This document shows, one piece after another, positions 53,528 to 61,910 of a stretch of DNA of 64,000 nucleotides (positions are counted from its first letter, which is position 1; every line of letters begins with the position of its first letter). A program made the translations under genes and the position numbers. Origin of the DNA: an uncultured Clostridium sp. GTDB lineage: Bacteria; Bacillota; Clostridia; Clostridiales; Clostridiaceae. The DNA is taken from positions 34,363 through 98,362 of the forward strand of contig NZ_CAKVJA010000005.1 of the NCBI RefSeq assembly GCF_934754925.1. Reading direction: 5' to 3'. The notes under the pieces were generated by a model. The model made no database searches and was not told where the DNA came from. It saw only the letters and a list, made by a program, of their open reading frames with translations.

Positions 53528-54094
53528 TTACATTTCATTAAACATCCAAACATAAAATGTCAAATATGAAGCAAAGGCTACCCATGCTATATAAGGTATC
53601 ATTAATGTACCTGCTATTTTGTCAACTTTAAAGAACTTTACAGTAGTAATTATAATTAAAATTAGTAAAATTACTATTAATATAAATGATATTCCATATA
53701 ATCTTAAATTAAAAAATATTATTGCCCATAAGAAATTTATTAGTAGTTGAATAAAATAATAAAAGTACCCATCATAATCATTTCTTCCTTCTTTATTATT
53801 CATATATATTCTATATGCAGCAACTCCCATTAATACATATAATACTGACCAGACAATTGGGAAAACAATACTTGGAGGATTAAGTATACTTTTTTTCAAC
53901 GAATCATATGTACTCATTGATCCCTTAGTAATTAACCCTACCAATATTCCTCCAAATAGAGGTATTGCAATATTCTTTAATAACCCTATAAAATCAAACT
54001 TACCATTTACACAAAACAATTCCTTAATAATATTTTTTCTTTTTCCTTTAGGAGGTTTATTGGCTTGCATTTTAATTTTAACTTTCTTTTTCAC
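53528..54094 (-). CDS. TspO/MBR family membrane protein
   Basis: The protein has five hydrophobic helices with the family's tryptophan/proline pattern (SILNPPSIVFPIVWSVLYVL, INFLWAIIFF, YIAWVAFASYLTF). TspO proteins bind porphyrins and sterol-like ligands and are linked to oxidative stress. A basic N-terminal extension (about 30 residues) precedes the first helix. The frame opens at a GTG that overlaps the GAGGTG site. The GTG at 54094, 6 nt beyond it, is the best start. Confidence 0.88.
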   Translation of the reverse strand: MKKKVKIKMQANKPPKGKRKNIIKELFCVNGKFDFIGLLKNIAIPLFGGILVGLITKGSMSTYDSLKKSILNPPSIVFPIVWSVLYVLMGVAAYRIYMNNKEGRNDYDGYFYYFIQLLINFLWAIIFFNLRLYGISFILIVILLILIIITTVKFFKVDKIAGTLMIPYIAWVAFASYLTFYVWMFNEM

Positions 54095-54193
54095 TATCAT
54101 CACCTCTTATTATTACTAATAAAATATATGTTTCATAATAAGAAATAATGTTTAGCTGTTTTATTAACTATTTATATATTTATTAACTCTATT

Positions 54194-54287
54194 TTATTAT
54201 TAATCAACTCTAACAAGTCTTCAATAACTTCATCTTTATTTTATCATTTATCCACTCTAATAAATCTTCAATAACCTCATCTTTATT
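54194..54287 (-). repeat. 47-bp imperfect tandem duplication at the hydrolase 3' end
   Basis: Two 47-nt copies (54241-54287 and 54194-54240) both start AATAAAGATGA and contain GTTATTGAAGA. They differ at several positions. Since 47 is not a multiple of three, the second copy is read out of frame and supplies the last residues and stop codon of the hydrolase. Confidence 0.85.
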
Positions 54288-55151
54288 TTTTTCATTTAAC
54301 ATTTCATGTCGTCCATTTTTATACAACTTATATTTTAAATCTGTTATTCCTAACCCTTTATAGGATTCATATAATCTAATTATGCCCTTTCCAAACTTTC
54401 CTACCGGATCCTTATCACCAGCAAAAATAAATATTGATAGGTCCTTAGGAACTTGTTGTAAATTTTCTTTCTTGTTTATTTTCCATAATCCTCTTATTAA
54501 ATCATAATAATAAGATGTTGTACACACAAATCCACACATAGGACTTTCTATATACTTGTCAACTTCTTCTTCTACTGAACATAACCAATCGTAATCTGTT
54601 CTATTAGGCTTAAAATTAGAATTAAAATTACCAAATGATAATTTATCCATAAGTTTACTTTTTGCTTTTCTTCCTCTTAACATAATTTCAATTTTTGAAA
54701 TTAAAATTCCAAGTTTAGTTATTTTGTCTGGCCTACCATCAGTTCCTGATAAAATAACTCCATAAATTTCATCTCCATATAATTCTATGTACCTTTGAGC
54801 AACAAATGATCCCATACTATGTCCAAATAATATTATTGGTAAATTGGGATTTTCTTTCTTTATTATATCTGTTAATTCTTTTACATCTTCAACTAGAAGA
54901 TCAAATCCCTCATTGTCTGCAATATATCCTCTTTCTTCCTCTTCTTTTGATGTTTCTCCATGCCCCCTATGATCATGCGCATAAACAGTATAACCATTTT
55001 CACAAAGCTTCTTAGCAAAATATTCATATCTTAAAGCATATTCAGTCATACCATGAACAATTTGTATTATTCCCTTTGGATTTCCATTTGCAGTCCATTT
55101 ATAGCATTTAATTTCTTTTCCCTCTATGTCACTAAAACAAAATCTATTCAA
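54210..55151 (-). CDS. Alpha/beta hydrolase, lysophospholipase-like
   Basis: The 313-residue enzyme has the PldB/monoacylglycerol lipase layout: oxyanion loop VHGMTEYALRY, HDHRGHGET, nucleophile GHSMGSFVAQR, acid GDKDPVG and histidine GRHEML. It has no signal peptide. The start is TTG at 55151, with GGAG 9 nt upstream. The C-terminal IKMKLLKTC comes from an out-of-frame duplicated segment (54194-54287), so the ancestral C-terminus was probably different (NKDEVIEDLLELINNKIE in the alternate frame). Confidence 0.9.
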   Translation of the reverse strand: MNRFCFSDIEGKEIKCYKWTANGNPKGIIQIVHGMTEYALRYEYFAKKLCENGYTVYAHDHRGHGETSKEEEERGYIADNEGFDLLVEDVKELTDIIKKENPNLPIILFGHSMGSFVAQRYIELYGDEIYGVILSGTDGRPDKITKLGILISKIEIMLRGRKAKSKLMDKLSFGNFNSNFKPNRTDYDWLCSVEEEVDKYIESPMCGFVCTTSYYYDLIRGLWKINKKENLQQVPKDLSIFIFAGDKDPVGKFGKGIIRLYESYKGLGITDLKYKLYKNGRHEMLNEKNKDEVIEDLLEWINDKIKMKLLKTC

Positions 55152-55303
55152 AACTATTATCTCCTTTTCAGTTTTTTGTTTATATTATTATCTCACATTT
55201 TGCTAGTGTCAATTATATAAAAGTATTTTTAATTATTTTTTTACATTTTAAATTTTTTTATAAAAATTTTTTTAATTTAGATTAAATATAATAAAAGATA
55301 GAT

Positions 55304-55331
55304 TTGTTAAAGTGCAACTTTATGTTATACT
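55304..55331 (+). promoter_or_regulatory. Candidate sigma-A promoter of murT-gatD-dacF
   Basis: TTGTTA and TATACT are 16 nt apart, about 124 nt upstream of murT. The 303-nt gap 55152-55454 otherwise shows only A+T-rich sequence. Confidence 0.55.
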
Positions 55332-55454
55332 ATTTTAGTATTGATATGTCATTTGTAGTAGAGATATAAAAAAATAAAATGAATAATTTAATCTTTACTA
55401 ATAAAATGTTTATATTTCAATAGTATTGTTAATAATGTAAATAAATTATTGTAG

Positions 55455-56816
55455 GTGGTGAAGGAAATTAGTATTAAGTCAATTCTAAGTATATTAGCAA
55501 CAAAATTCACATTATTTCTTACTAAGACTATTTTAAAAGGTGGAACTACTTTCCCAGGGAGGGTCGCTTTAAAACTAGATAGCAATATATTATCTACTGT
55601 ATCTAAGGGATATAAAGTGGTTTTGGTTACAGGAACTAATGGTAAAACTACTACTACAAGCATGATTTATAACATCATTAAAGAAAAAGGGCATCCTGTT
55701 ATAACTAACAATACAGGTGCAAATCTTTTCCCTGGTATAGTTACTACATTTGTAGAAAACTATAAATTTTTTAACAAAGATGAAAATAAATATGCGATTA
55801 TTGAAGTAGATGAAGCAAATTTAAAATATATTACAAAATATATTACTCCTGAAATAATAACAGTTACTAACCTTTTCAGAGATCAGCTTGATAGATATGG
55901 GGAAGTATATACTACATTAACTAAAATTTTAGAAGGTATAACTCTTGTTCCTGAAAGTAAACTTGTTCTTAATGGAGATGAGTCTCTTCTTGGAAAGTTA
56001 GATGTTAAAAATGAATTAGTTTTCTATGGATTTAAAACTCCAATAAACGAAAATAAAACTATAGATGTAAATGCAGACTCAAAGTTCTGTAAGTTCTGCA
56101 AAACTCCTTATAGCTATAATTTTGTTACATATAATCATTTAGGGGATTACTACTGTACAGGCTGTGGTTACACTCATCCTAAAATAAAGTATGGTGTAGA
56201 TGAAGTTTTAGAATTAACAGCTGAAAGCTCAACTGTTAAATTTGGAGATACTGAAATTTTTCTTGGACAATCTGGTGTTTATAATATCTATAATGCTCTT
56301 TGTGCTTATTCAATTGCAAAGGAACTTAATGTTGATGATAGTACAATAAAAAAATCTTTAGAAAGTCAAAGTTCTAGCTTTGGTAGACAAGAAATAATAA
56401 ACATTGATGATAAAGAAGTTAAAATTATACTTGTTAAAAATCCAGCTGGATATAATCAAGCATTAGACACCTTATGCCTTAATAAAGATTCTTTCTCATG
56501 TGCATTCTTACTTAATGATAATTATGCAGATGGTAGAGACGTCTCTTGGATTTGGGATGTTAATTTTGAAAATTTAAAAGATGCAGATTTAGATGAAGTA
56601 TATGTATCAGGACTTAGAGCCTTTGATATGGCAGTAAGACTTAAAACTGCAGGAATACCTTCTTCAAAGCTTATCATTGAAGAAGATTATGAAAATCTAA
56701 CAGGTAAAATTAAAAATGGTAAAAATAAAAAGCTATATATTTTAGCTACTTATACTGCAATGATAAATTATAGAAAGTATTTACATTCTAAGGGATATAT
56801 TAAAAATCTTTGGTAA
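55455..56816 (+). CDS. murT: Lipid II isoglutaminyl synthase, Mur ligase subunit MurT
   Basis: MurT with GatD amidates the D-glutamate of lipid II. The protein (453 residues) has the P-loop VTGTNGKTTTTSM, NNTGANLFPG, VDEANL, NLFRDQLDRYGE, a zinc ribbon (CKFC with YYCTGCG) and a C-terminal DUF1727 domain (NPAGYNQALD, NDNYADGRDVSWIWD). It leads murT-gatD-dacF. The start is uncertain: GTG codons at 55455 and 55458 lie within a G-rich GTAGGTGGTGAAGGA stretch. Confidence 0.94.
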   Translation: MVKEISIKSILSILATKFTLFLTKTILKGGTTFPGRVALKLDSNILSTVSKGYKVVLVTGTNGKTTTTSMIYNIIKEKGHPVITNNTGANLFPGIVTTFVENYKFFNKDENKYAIIEVDEANLKYITKYITPEIITVTNLFRDQLDRYGEVYTTLTKILEGITLVPESKLVLNGDESLLGKLDVKNELVFYGFKTPINENKTIDVNADSKFCKFCKTPYSYNFVTYNHLGDYYCTGCGYTHPKIKYGVDEVLELTAESSTVKFGDTEIFLGQSGVYNIYNALCAYSIAKELNVDDSTIKKSLESQSSSFGRQEIINIDDKEVKIILVKNPAGYNQALDTLCLNKDSFSCAFLLNDNYADGRDVSWIWDVNFENLKDADLDEVYVSGLRAFDMAVRLKTAGIPSSKLIIEEDYENLTGKIKNGKNKKLYILATYTAMINYRKYLHSKGYIKNLW

Positions 56817-56834
56817 TATATATAGGAGGAGCTT

Positions 56835-57560
56835 ATGGAATTAAATATTTGTCATCTTTATCCAGATCTTTTAAATGTTTATGGTGATGTGGGTAATATA
56901 TTAATTTTAAAACATAGAGCTGAAGAGCGTGGAATTAAAGTTAATATAATAAATGTTTCTTTAAATGATGAATTTAATGCAGATGATTATGATATTGTAT
57001 TCTTCGGTGGTGGCCAAGACTATGAGCAATCTATAGTTTCTGCTGACTTAATGAATAACAAAAAAGAAGAATTATCTAAATATATTAATAATGGTAAAGT
57101 TTTAATAGCTATTTGTGGTGGTTATCAATTGCTTGGAAAATACTACACAGCTCCAAGTGGTGAAAGAATTGAGGGATTAGGTATATTAGATATATACACT
57201 GAGGCTGGTGATACTAGATTTATTGGAGATACTGTAATTTATAATGAAGACTTCAATGAAACTTATGTTGGCTTCGAAAATCACTCTGGTAGAACTTATC
57301 TTAATGGTCTTAAGCCTTTAGGAAAATGCATACATGGATACGGTAATAATGGTTCTGATGGATATGAAGGATGTATATATAAAAATACTTACTGCACGTA
57401 CTTCCATGGTTCACTTTTAGCTAAAAATCCTGAACTTGCAGATAGATTTATTAAAATGGCACTTGAAATTAAATATTCAGAAGTAGCATTAGAAAAGCTA
57501 GATGATAGCTTAGAACTAAAGGCTAAAGAAGTTATGATTTCTAGATTAAATACAAAATAA
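56835..57560 (+). CDS. gatD: Lipid II isoglutaminyl synthase, glutaminase subunit GatD
   Basis: The 241-residue class I glutamine amidotransferase domain supplies ammonia to MurT. The nucleophile cysteine is in LIAICGGYQLLG and the catalytic histidine in YCTYFHGSLLAKNPELAD. DVGNILILKHRA and FFGGGQDYEQ are GatD/CobB-CobQ-like blocks. It starts 18 nt after murT with GGAGGAG upstream. Confidence 0.95.
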   Translation: MELNICHLYPDLLNVYGDVGNILILKHRAEERGIKVNIINVSLNDEFNADDYDIVFFGGGQDYEQSIVSADLMNNKKEELSKYINNGKVLIAICGGYQLLGKYYTAPSGERIEGLGILDIYTEAGDTRFIGDTVIYNEDFNETYVGFENHSGRTYLNGLKPLGKCIHGYGNNGSDGYEGCIYKNTYCTYFHGSLLAKNPELADRFIKMALEIKYSEVALEKLDDSLELKAKEVMISRLNTK

Positions 57561-57595
57561 AAATTATTTACTTATTAAGAAGGACGGAGAGATTT

Positions 57596-58879
57596 ATGTC
57601 GAAAAAATTTTTTAGAGCATTAATATTACTTATTTGTTTAACTTTAGTAGCACCATTTTTAAATGCAACTAAAGCATTTGCTGCTACTGAGCCTCAAATA
57701 ATGGGGGCTTCCGCTATAACAATGGATCTTGATACTGGTGAAATAATTTACTCTAAAAATGCAGATGTTCAACGTTCACCAGCTAGTACAACTAAACTAT
57801 TAACATCTTTACTTTTTGCAGAAAATAAAAACAAGAGCGATATCATTTCTTATAGTGATGTATCTGCTGCTGTTACTGAAACTTCATTAACTAATTTTAT
57901 AGGCAATACTGCAAAAGCTGGTGATACTTTAACTGCAGACGAAGTTATGGATGCTGTAATGGTATATTCAGCAAATGATGCTGCTGTAATGATGGCAGAA
58001 TCTGTTGCTGGCTCTGTTGATGCCTTTTCTGAATTAATGAATGAGAAAGCTAAAGAGATTGGAGCTGTAAATAGCCATTTTGTTAGTCCAAACGGATTAG
58101 AAACAGATCCTAATAATCATAATGTAACTACTGCTTATGATTTAGCACTTATTGCTAGTGCAGCATATCAAAATGACTGGGTAAGAGAGGCTAGCGGATT
58201 AGCTAAAACTTCTGTTACATTAGATGGTAAAAAAATCTATATAGAAACAAGAGATAAAATTCTTGGTGTTGATGGTAATATTGGTGGTAAAACTGGTAAT
58301 GAAACAAAAGCTGGACATTGTTTTGTAGGTTTCTATAATAGAAATGGTAGAAATTTAGTTACTGTAGTACTTGGATCTGAATACGGTGCAGATGGAATGA
58401 ACGTATTTAACGATACTGAAGCTATTGCTAATTATAGTTATGATGCTGAAAAAACAACTTATAAATCAGCTGGTGATGAAATTTCAACTGTAGATTTAAG
58501 TTATAAGTTATTTAAATTCTTTGGACCTACTAAAACTATAACTGCTCCAGTAGTATTAAATCAAGATATTGAATACTACAAGAATGATTTTAATGATACA
58601 AATGCTACTCTTGAAGTTCCTTCTAATGAGTTAAATGCATGGAAAGTAGCTTCAAATAATAATGTTGATTTAGTTTTCACTGCTGGAAAATATAGTGAAA
58701 CAGTTAAGGGATCAATCACTTTAAAAGTCGGTCAAATATTAAAAGCTAATATTGGAGTATATGTTCTTGCCTTATTAATAACAGTTTTAATAATTGTATT
58801 AATATTTGTTATAATCAAATTAATGATTAATTCAAAGAGACGTAGAAGAAATAGAAGAAGTAGATATTCTAGATACTAA
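57596..58879 (+). CDS. dacF: D-alanyl-D-alanine carboxypeptidase (DacF type)
   Basis: The 427-residue penicillin-binding protein trims the terminal D-Ala from peptidoglycan stems. It has a signal peptide (ending KAFAA), SPASTTKLLTSLL (SxxK), VYSANDAAVMMAES (SxN), GGKTGNETKAGHC (KTG), a PBP5 C-terminal domain and a C-terminal membrane helix with a basic tail (KRRRRNRRSR). It is third in murT-gatD-dacF. GGAGAG precedes the ATG. Confidence 0.94.
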   Translation: MSKKFFRALILLICLTLVAPFLNATKAFAATEPQIMGASAITMDLDTGEIIYSKNADVQRSPASTTKLLTSLLFAENKNKSDIISYSDVSAAVTETSLTNFIGNTAKAGDTLTADEVMDAVMVYSANDAAVMMAESVAGSVDAFSELMNEKAKEIGAVNSHFVSPNGLETDPNNHNVTTAYDLALIASAAYQNDWVREASGLAKTSVTLDGKKIYIETRDKILGVDGNIGGKTGNETKAGHCFVGFYNRNGRNLVTVVLGSEYGADGMNVFNDTEAIANYSYDAEKTTYKSAGDEISTVDLSYKLFKFFGPTKTITAPVVLNQDIEYYKNDFNDTNATLEVPSNELNAWKVASNNNVDLVFTAGKYSETVKGSITLKVGQILKANIGVYVLALLITVLIIVLIFVIIKLMINSKRRRRNRRSRYSRY

Positions 58880-58919
58880 AAAAATGCTATGCAAATTTAA
58901 AATTTGCATAGCATTTTTT
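58878..58919. terminator. Bidirectional terminator between dacF and the PrmA-like gene
   Basis: AAATGCTATGCAAATT and AATTTGCATAGCATTT pair perfectly (16 bp), flanked by A- and T-runs on both sides, between two convergent genes. Confidence 0.9.
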
Positions 58920-58930
58920 GCATTAAAATA

Positions 58931-59791
58931 TTAATTAAATACTGCAGTAACCCATTCATTAGTTTGATGTCTGCTTACAAGTTTAAATCCATAACTCTCC
59001 ACATTTTCTTTAACTTCATCAAAACTCCATTCAACAAGTCCAGAAACTAATATATTTCCATTAGCATTTAAGTGCTCTTTTATATACTTCATAAACATTT
59101 TAGTTTCTTCTCCTCCAATGTTTATAAAGATCCAATCAAAATTATTCTTAACTAAATTCTTATCATCTAATATATTCCCAACAACAACTTCTATATTATT
59201 TAAATTATTTAATGAAGCATTTAACATTACTTCATCTTCAACGTCTCTTATATCAACTGCCACTACATTTGAAGCTCCTGCTATAGAAGCAGCTATAGAA
59301 AGTATTCCTGAACCTGTTCCAATATCTAATACTGTCTTTTCTTTCATATCTAATTTATTTAAAATCAACTTTAATATATCTTGAGTTGTTTCGTGTAATC
59401 CAGTCCCAAAAGCTCCTTGTGAAATGAAGTTAATTTTTGTTTTTCCTTCAAACTCTTCATCTGGACTTGCTATAACATATTTGTCATCTAAATGTATTGC
59501 TGGAAAATCATATGTAGTATAATCATAATTATTTTCTTCAATATTTATGTAATCCATTTTTAGAATATCTTTTAAGCTATCTTTAAATTCATCTAATCCT
59601 TCTTTTTCTCCTTCAAAAGCAACCTTAAGAATTATTTCTTCATCCTCTTTCTCTAAATATCCATATCCATAATTATCAGTTGTTATTTCTAATGGATTTT
59701 CATAAAAAACATTATATATATCGTTTATAGCTAAAAGTTCAATTGTAGCATCTAATTTTTCATATGGTAATTTATAAGAAATTATAAACAT
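58931..59791 (-). CDS. PrmA-like (ribosomal protein L11 type) methyltransferase
   Basis: The 286-residue protein has an N-terminal substrate domain like PrmA and a Rossmann methyltransferase domain with QGAFGTGLHETTQ and VLDIGTGSGILSIAA (AdoMet motif I) and VVAVDIRDVE. PrmA usually has FGTGTHPTT and ANILA; this one has FGTGLHETT and INIGGEE, so it is divergent and may modify another protein. It lies 15 nt downstream of a flavin reductase with a Lys-rich tail. GAGAGG precedes the ATG. Confidence 0.82.
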   Translation of the reverse strand: MFIISYKLPYEKLDATIELLAINDIYNVFYENPLEITTDNYGYGYLEKEDEEIILKVAFEGEKEGLDEFKDSLKDILKMDYINIEENNYDYTTYDFPAIHLDDKYVIASPDEEFEGKTKINFISQGAFGTGLHETTQDILKLILNKLDMKEKTVLDIGTGSGILSIAASIAGASNVVAVDIRDVEDEVMLNASLNNLNNIEVVVGNILDDKNLVKNNFDWIFINIGGEETKMFMKYIKEHLNANGNILVSGLVEWSFDEVKENVESYGFKLVSRHQTNEWVTAVFN

Positions 59792-59806
59792 AAAATCAAC
59801 CTCTCT

Positions 59807-60592
59807 TTATCTAGCTTTATTTGCTTTTTTCTTTACAGCTTTAGCACTTTTCTTTGAACTAAAGTTTTTCTTACCTTTATTTTTGTTACTCTTTTTATTT
59901 TTAACGTCTTTTTTAGTAAATTTCTCTTCTTTACTAACATTAGATTTTTCCTTAATTTTTTTCTTGCTATTTAAACTAATTTCTTTCTTTGTATTTTCCT
60001 TTTTACCTTTCTCTTTCACTACTGGATTTTTAGCTACTGAATACCCAAACTTACCTAAAGCTTTAGTATCCATTTTAAAATACTCACCATGACAATATGT
60101 AATTAAATTAGCTTCTTCAAAGTGTATTTTTCCTTTTTCATCAATTAAATCTTTATCTATGTGAGAGCCAACTACATCTGCAATAAATAAATCATGAGTT
60201 CCAAGAGGAATTATACTTTTTACCTTACACTCAATAGAAATCGGGCATTCATCTATATATGAAACATCCACATTAGTTCCCTCTCTCATTGTAAAGTTCA
60301 TTTCTTTTATCTTATCAAACTTTCTTCCTGGTCTTACTCCACAATAATCAACTGCTTTTGTCATATCTATACTTGGTAAATTAACTGTAAATTCCATAGT
60401 TTCTTTTATATATTCATAAGATAATCTCTCAGGTCTTATGGATATTGACAACATAGGTGGTTTAGTACATACTGTTCCAATCCATCCTACAGTAAAAACA
60501 TTTTCTTTTCCTTCTTTATTTTTAGATGTTATTAAAACAACTGGTACCGGATTTAAAACCACGCTACCTTTAAACTCTACCTTTTCCTTCAT
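59807..60592 (-). CDS. Flavin reductase-like protein with Lys-rich C-terminal tail
   Basis: The N-terminal about 188 residues form an FMN-binding flavin reductase-like domain (VEFKGSVVLNPVPVVLITS, VGWIGTVCTKPPMLSISIRPERLS, FTVNLPS). The last 73 residues are about 40% lysine (29 of 73), in runs such as SKKKIKEK and KNKKSNKNKGKK, which is not part of the family. The tail resembles nucleic-acid-binding or disordered tails. The gene is 15 nt upstream of the PrmA-like gene and probably cotranscribed. AAGGTG precedes the ATG. Confidence 0.85.
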   Translation of the reverse strand: MKEKVEFKGSVVLNPVPVVLITSKNKEGKENVFTVGWIGTVCTKPPMLSISIRPERLSYEYIKETMEFTVNLPSIDMTKAVDYCGVRPGRKFDKIKEMNFTMREGTNVDVSYIDECPISIECKVKSIIPLGTHDLFIADVVGSHIDKDLIDEKGKIHFEEANLITYCHGEYFKMDTKALGKFGYSVAKNPVVKEKGKKENTKKEISLNSKKKIKEKSNVSKEEKFTKKDVKNKKSNKNKGKKNFSSKKSAKAVKKKANKAR

Positions 60593-60641
60593 ATTATTTC
60601 ACACCTTTTCAAAATTGTCTTAACGATTATAACACAATTAC

Positions 60642-60708
60642 GTATAAATTGCGACGCAATTTATACAGTGACAAGTGGCAAGTTAGGTAACTTGCCAAAC
60701 TTGTCACT
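60642..60708 (-). repeat. Two back-to-back perfect hairpins upstream of the flavin reductase
   Basis: GTATAAATTGC-GAC-GCAATTTATAC (60642-60666) abuts AGTGACAAGT, GGCAAGTT-AGGT-AACTTGCC, AA, ACTTGTCACT (60667-60708). It is richer in G+C than its surroundings. On the minus strand it lies about 10 nt upstream of a TATAAT (60627-60632), so the first hairpin may be an operator over the -35 region. It could also be a small intergenic repeat element. Confidence 0.65.
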
Positions 60709-60710
60709 GA

Positions 60711-60736
60711 AAAAAAGAAGCCTCTTTAGGCTTCCT
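60711..60736 (-). terminator. Intrinsic terminator of polA-coaE-slt
   Basis: GAAGCC and GGCTTC pair around a 6-nt loop, followed on the minus strand by TTTTTT. It begins 1 nt past the slt stop codon. Confidence 0.85.
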
Positions 60737-60737
60737 T

Positions 60738-61280
60738 TTACTCATAAAGAAATTTATAAATATTATATCGTGTACTAACCTTATCAACATACTTTTTCGT
60801 TTCTTTAAAAGGAATGTATGTTAAGTTTTCTCCATCACTTGAATACTCCGGATCATTAAGCCATTTTGTTACATTACCACTTCCACCATTATAAGCTGCT
60901 AATGCTAAACTTAAATCGCCAAACTCCTTTAGCAAGTTATTTAAATACCAACATCCAAATTCAATATTAATTTCGGGTTCATAAAGCATATTAGTATTAA
61001 AATTATCAATTTCTAACTTGCTGGCAATCCATTCTCCAGTAGAATCCATAATTTGCATTAATCCTTTAGCTCCCTTATTTGATTCAGCTTCTATGTTAAA
61101 ATTACTTTCTGTCTTTATAACTGCTAAAACTAAAAGTGGATCTAAATTATATTCATAACTATATTTATTTACTATTTCTTCATACTTATACGGATATAGA
61201 TATTTTTTAATACTGTACTTTCCACCAACTAAAATCACAATGGCAACTATAAGCCATATTATAATTTTTTTAAACTTCAT
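60738..61280 (-). CDS. Lytic transglycosylase (SLT domain)
   Basis: The 180-residue protein has an N-terminal membrane anchor or signal (about 6-24) and a GH23 SLT domain with VIKTESNFNIEAES (catalytic Glu), GAKGLMQIM and ALAAYNGGSGNV. It cleaves the glycan strands of peptidoglycan. It is the third gene after polA and coaE, 24 nt after coaE, and ends at a terminator. GGGAGA precedes the ATG. Confidence 0.94.
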   Translation of the reverse strand: MKFKKIIIWLIVAIVILVGGKYSIKKYLYPYKYEEIVNKYSYEYNLDPLLVLAVIKTESNFNIEAESNKGAKGLMQIMDSTGEWIASKLEIDNFNTNMLYEPEINIEFGCWYLNNLLKEFGDLSLALAAYNGGSGNVTKWLNDPEYSSDGENLTYIPFKETKKYVDKVSTRYNIYKFLYE

Positions 61281-61304
61281 TCCCTCTCCCTACTTTGAAA
61301 TAGA

Positions 61305-61901
61305 TTAAATAGACTTTAAAAACTCTATTAGTAAGTCAACCTGCTCTTTAGTCTTAGCTAAAGTATCATTATTCTCTATAACTATATTAGAAAAATCTTT
61401 TTTCCTCTCTAAAGGCATTTGAGCATTAATTCTATTTATAGCCTCATCCCTTGATAATGTATCTCTTGATCTTACTCTTTGAATTTGCGTATTATTATCT
61501 ACCCAAACTAAGATAACATAATCCATATCTTTATGCAAATCGTTCTCTATTAATGTAGGCGCATCTACAATAACAAAATCTGCTTTTTTCTTTTCCAATT
61601 TATCTATATTCTCATATATTTCTCTTTTTATATATGGTAATATTATCTCTTCATATTTTTTTCTTTGTTTAGGAAATCTGAATATATGGTTTCCAAATTC
61701 CTTTCTACGGAAGTCACCTCTCCAATCAAAAAATCCTGCTCCAAATTCAATTTTAACTTTTTCTAATATTTCTGGATATTTAACAAGTACCTCTCTAGCT
61801 ATTACATCTGCATCTATTATATTAAATCCAGCTTCCTTTAACATAAATGATACGGTACTCTTTCCTGACCCTATCCCTCCTGTTAATCCTATTTTAATCA
61901 T
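61305..61901 (-). CDS. coaE: Dephospho-CoA kinase
   Basis: The 198-residue kinase makes CoA in the last step of CoA synthesis. P-loop is LTGGIGSGKST, then IIDADVIAREV, VIVDAPTLIEND and the lid RVRSRD. The start is 9 nt after the polA stop, with GGGGG upstream. polA-coaE is a common Firmicute order. Confidence 0.96.
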   Translation of the reverse strand: MIKIGLTGGIGSGKSTVSFMLKEAGFNIIDADVIAREVLVKYPEILEKVKIEFGAGFFDWRGDFRRKEFGNHIFRFPKQRKKYEEIILPYIKREIYENIDKLEKKKADFVIVDAPTLIENDLHKDMDYVILVWVDNNTQIQRVRSRDTLSRDEAINRINAQMPLERKKDFSNIVIENNDTLAKTKEQVDLLIEFLKSI

Positions 61902-61910
61902 ATTTACCCC

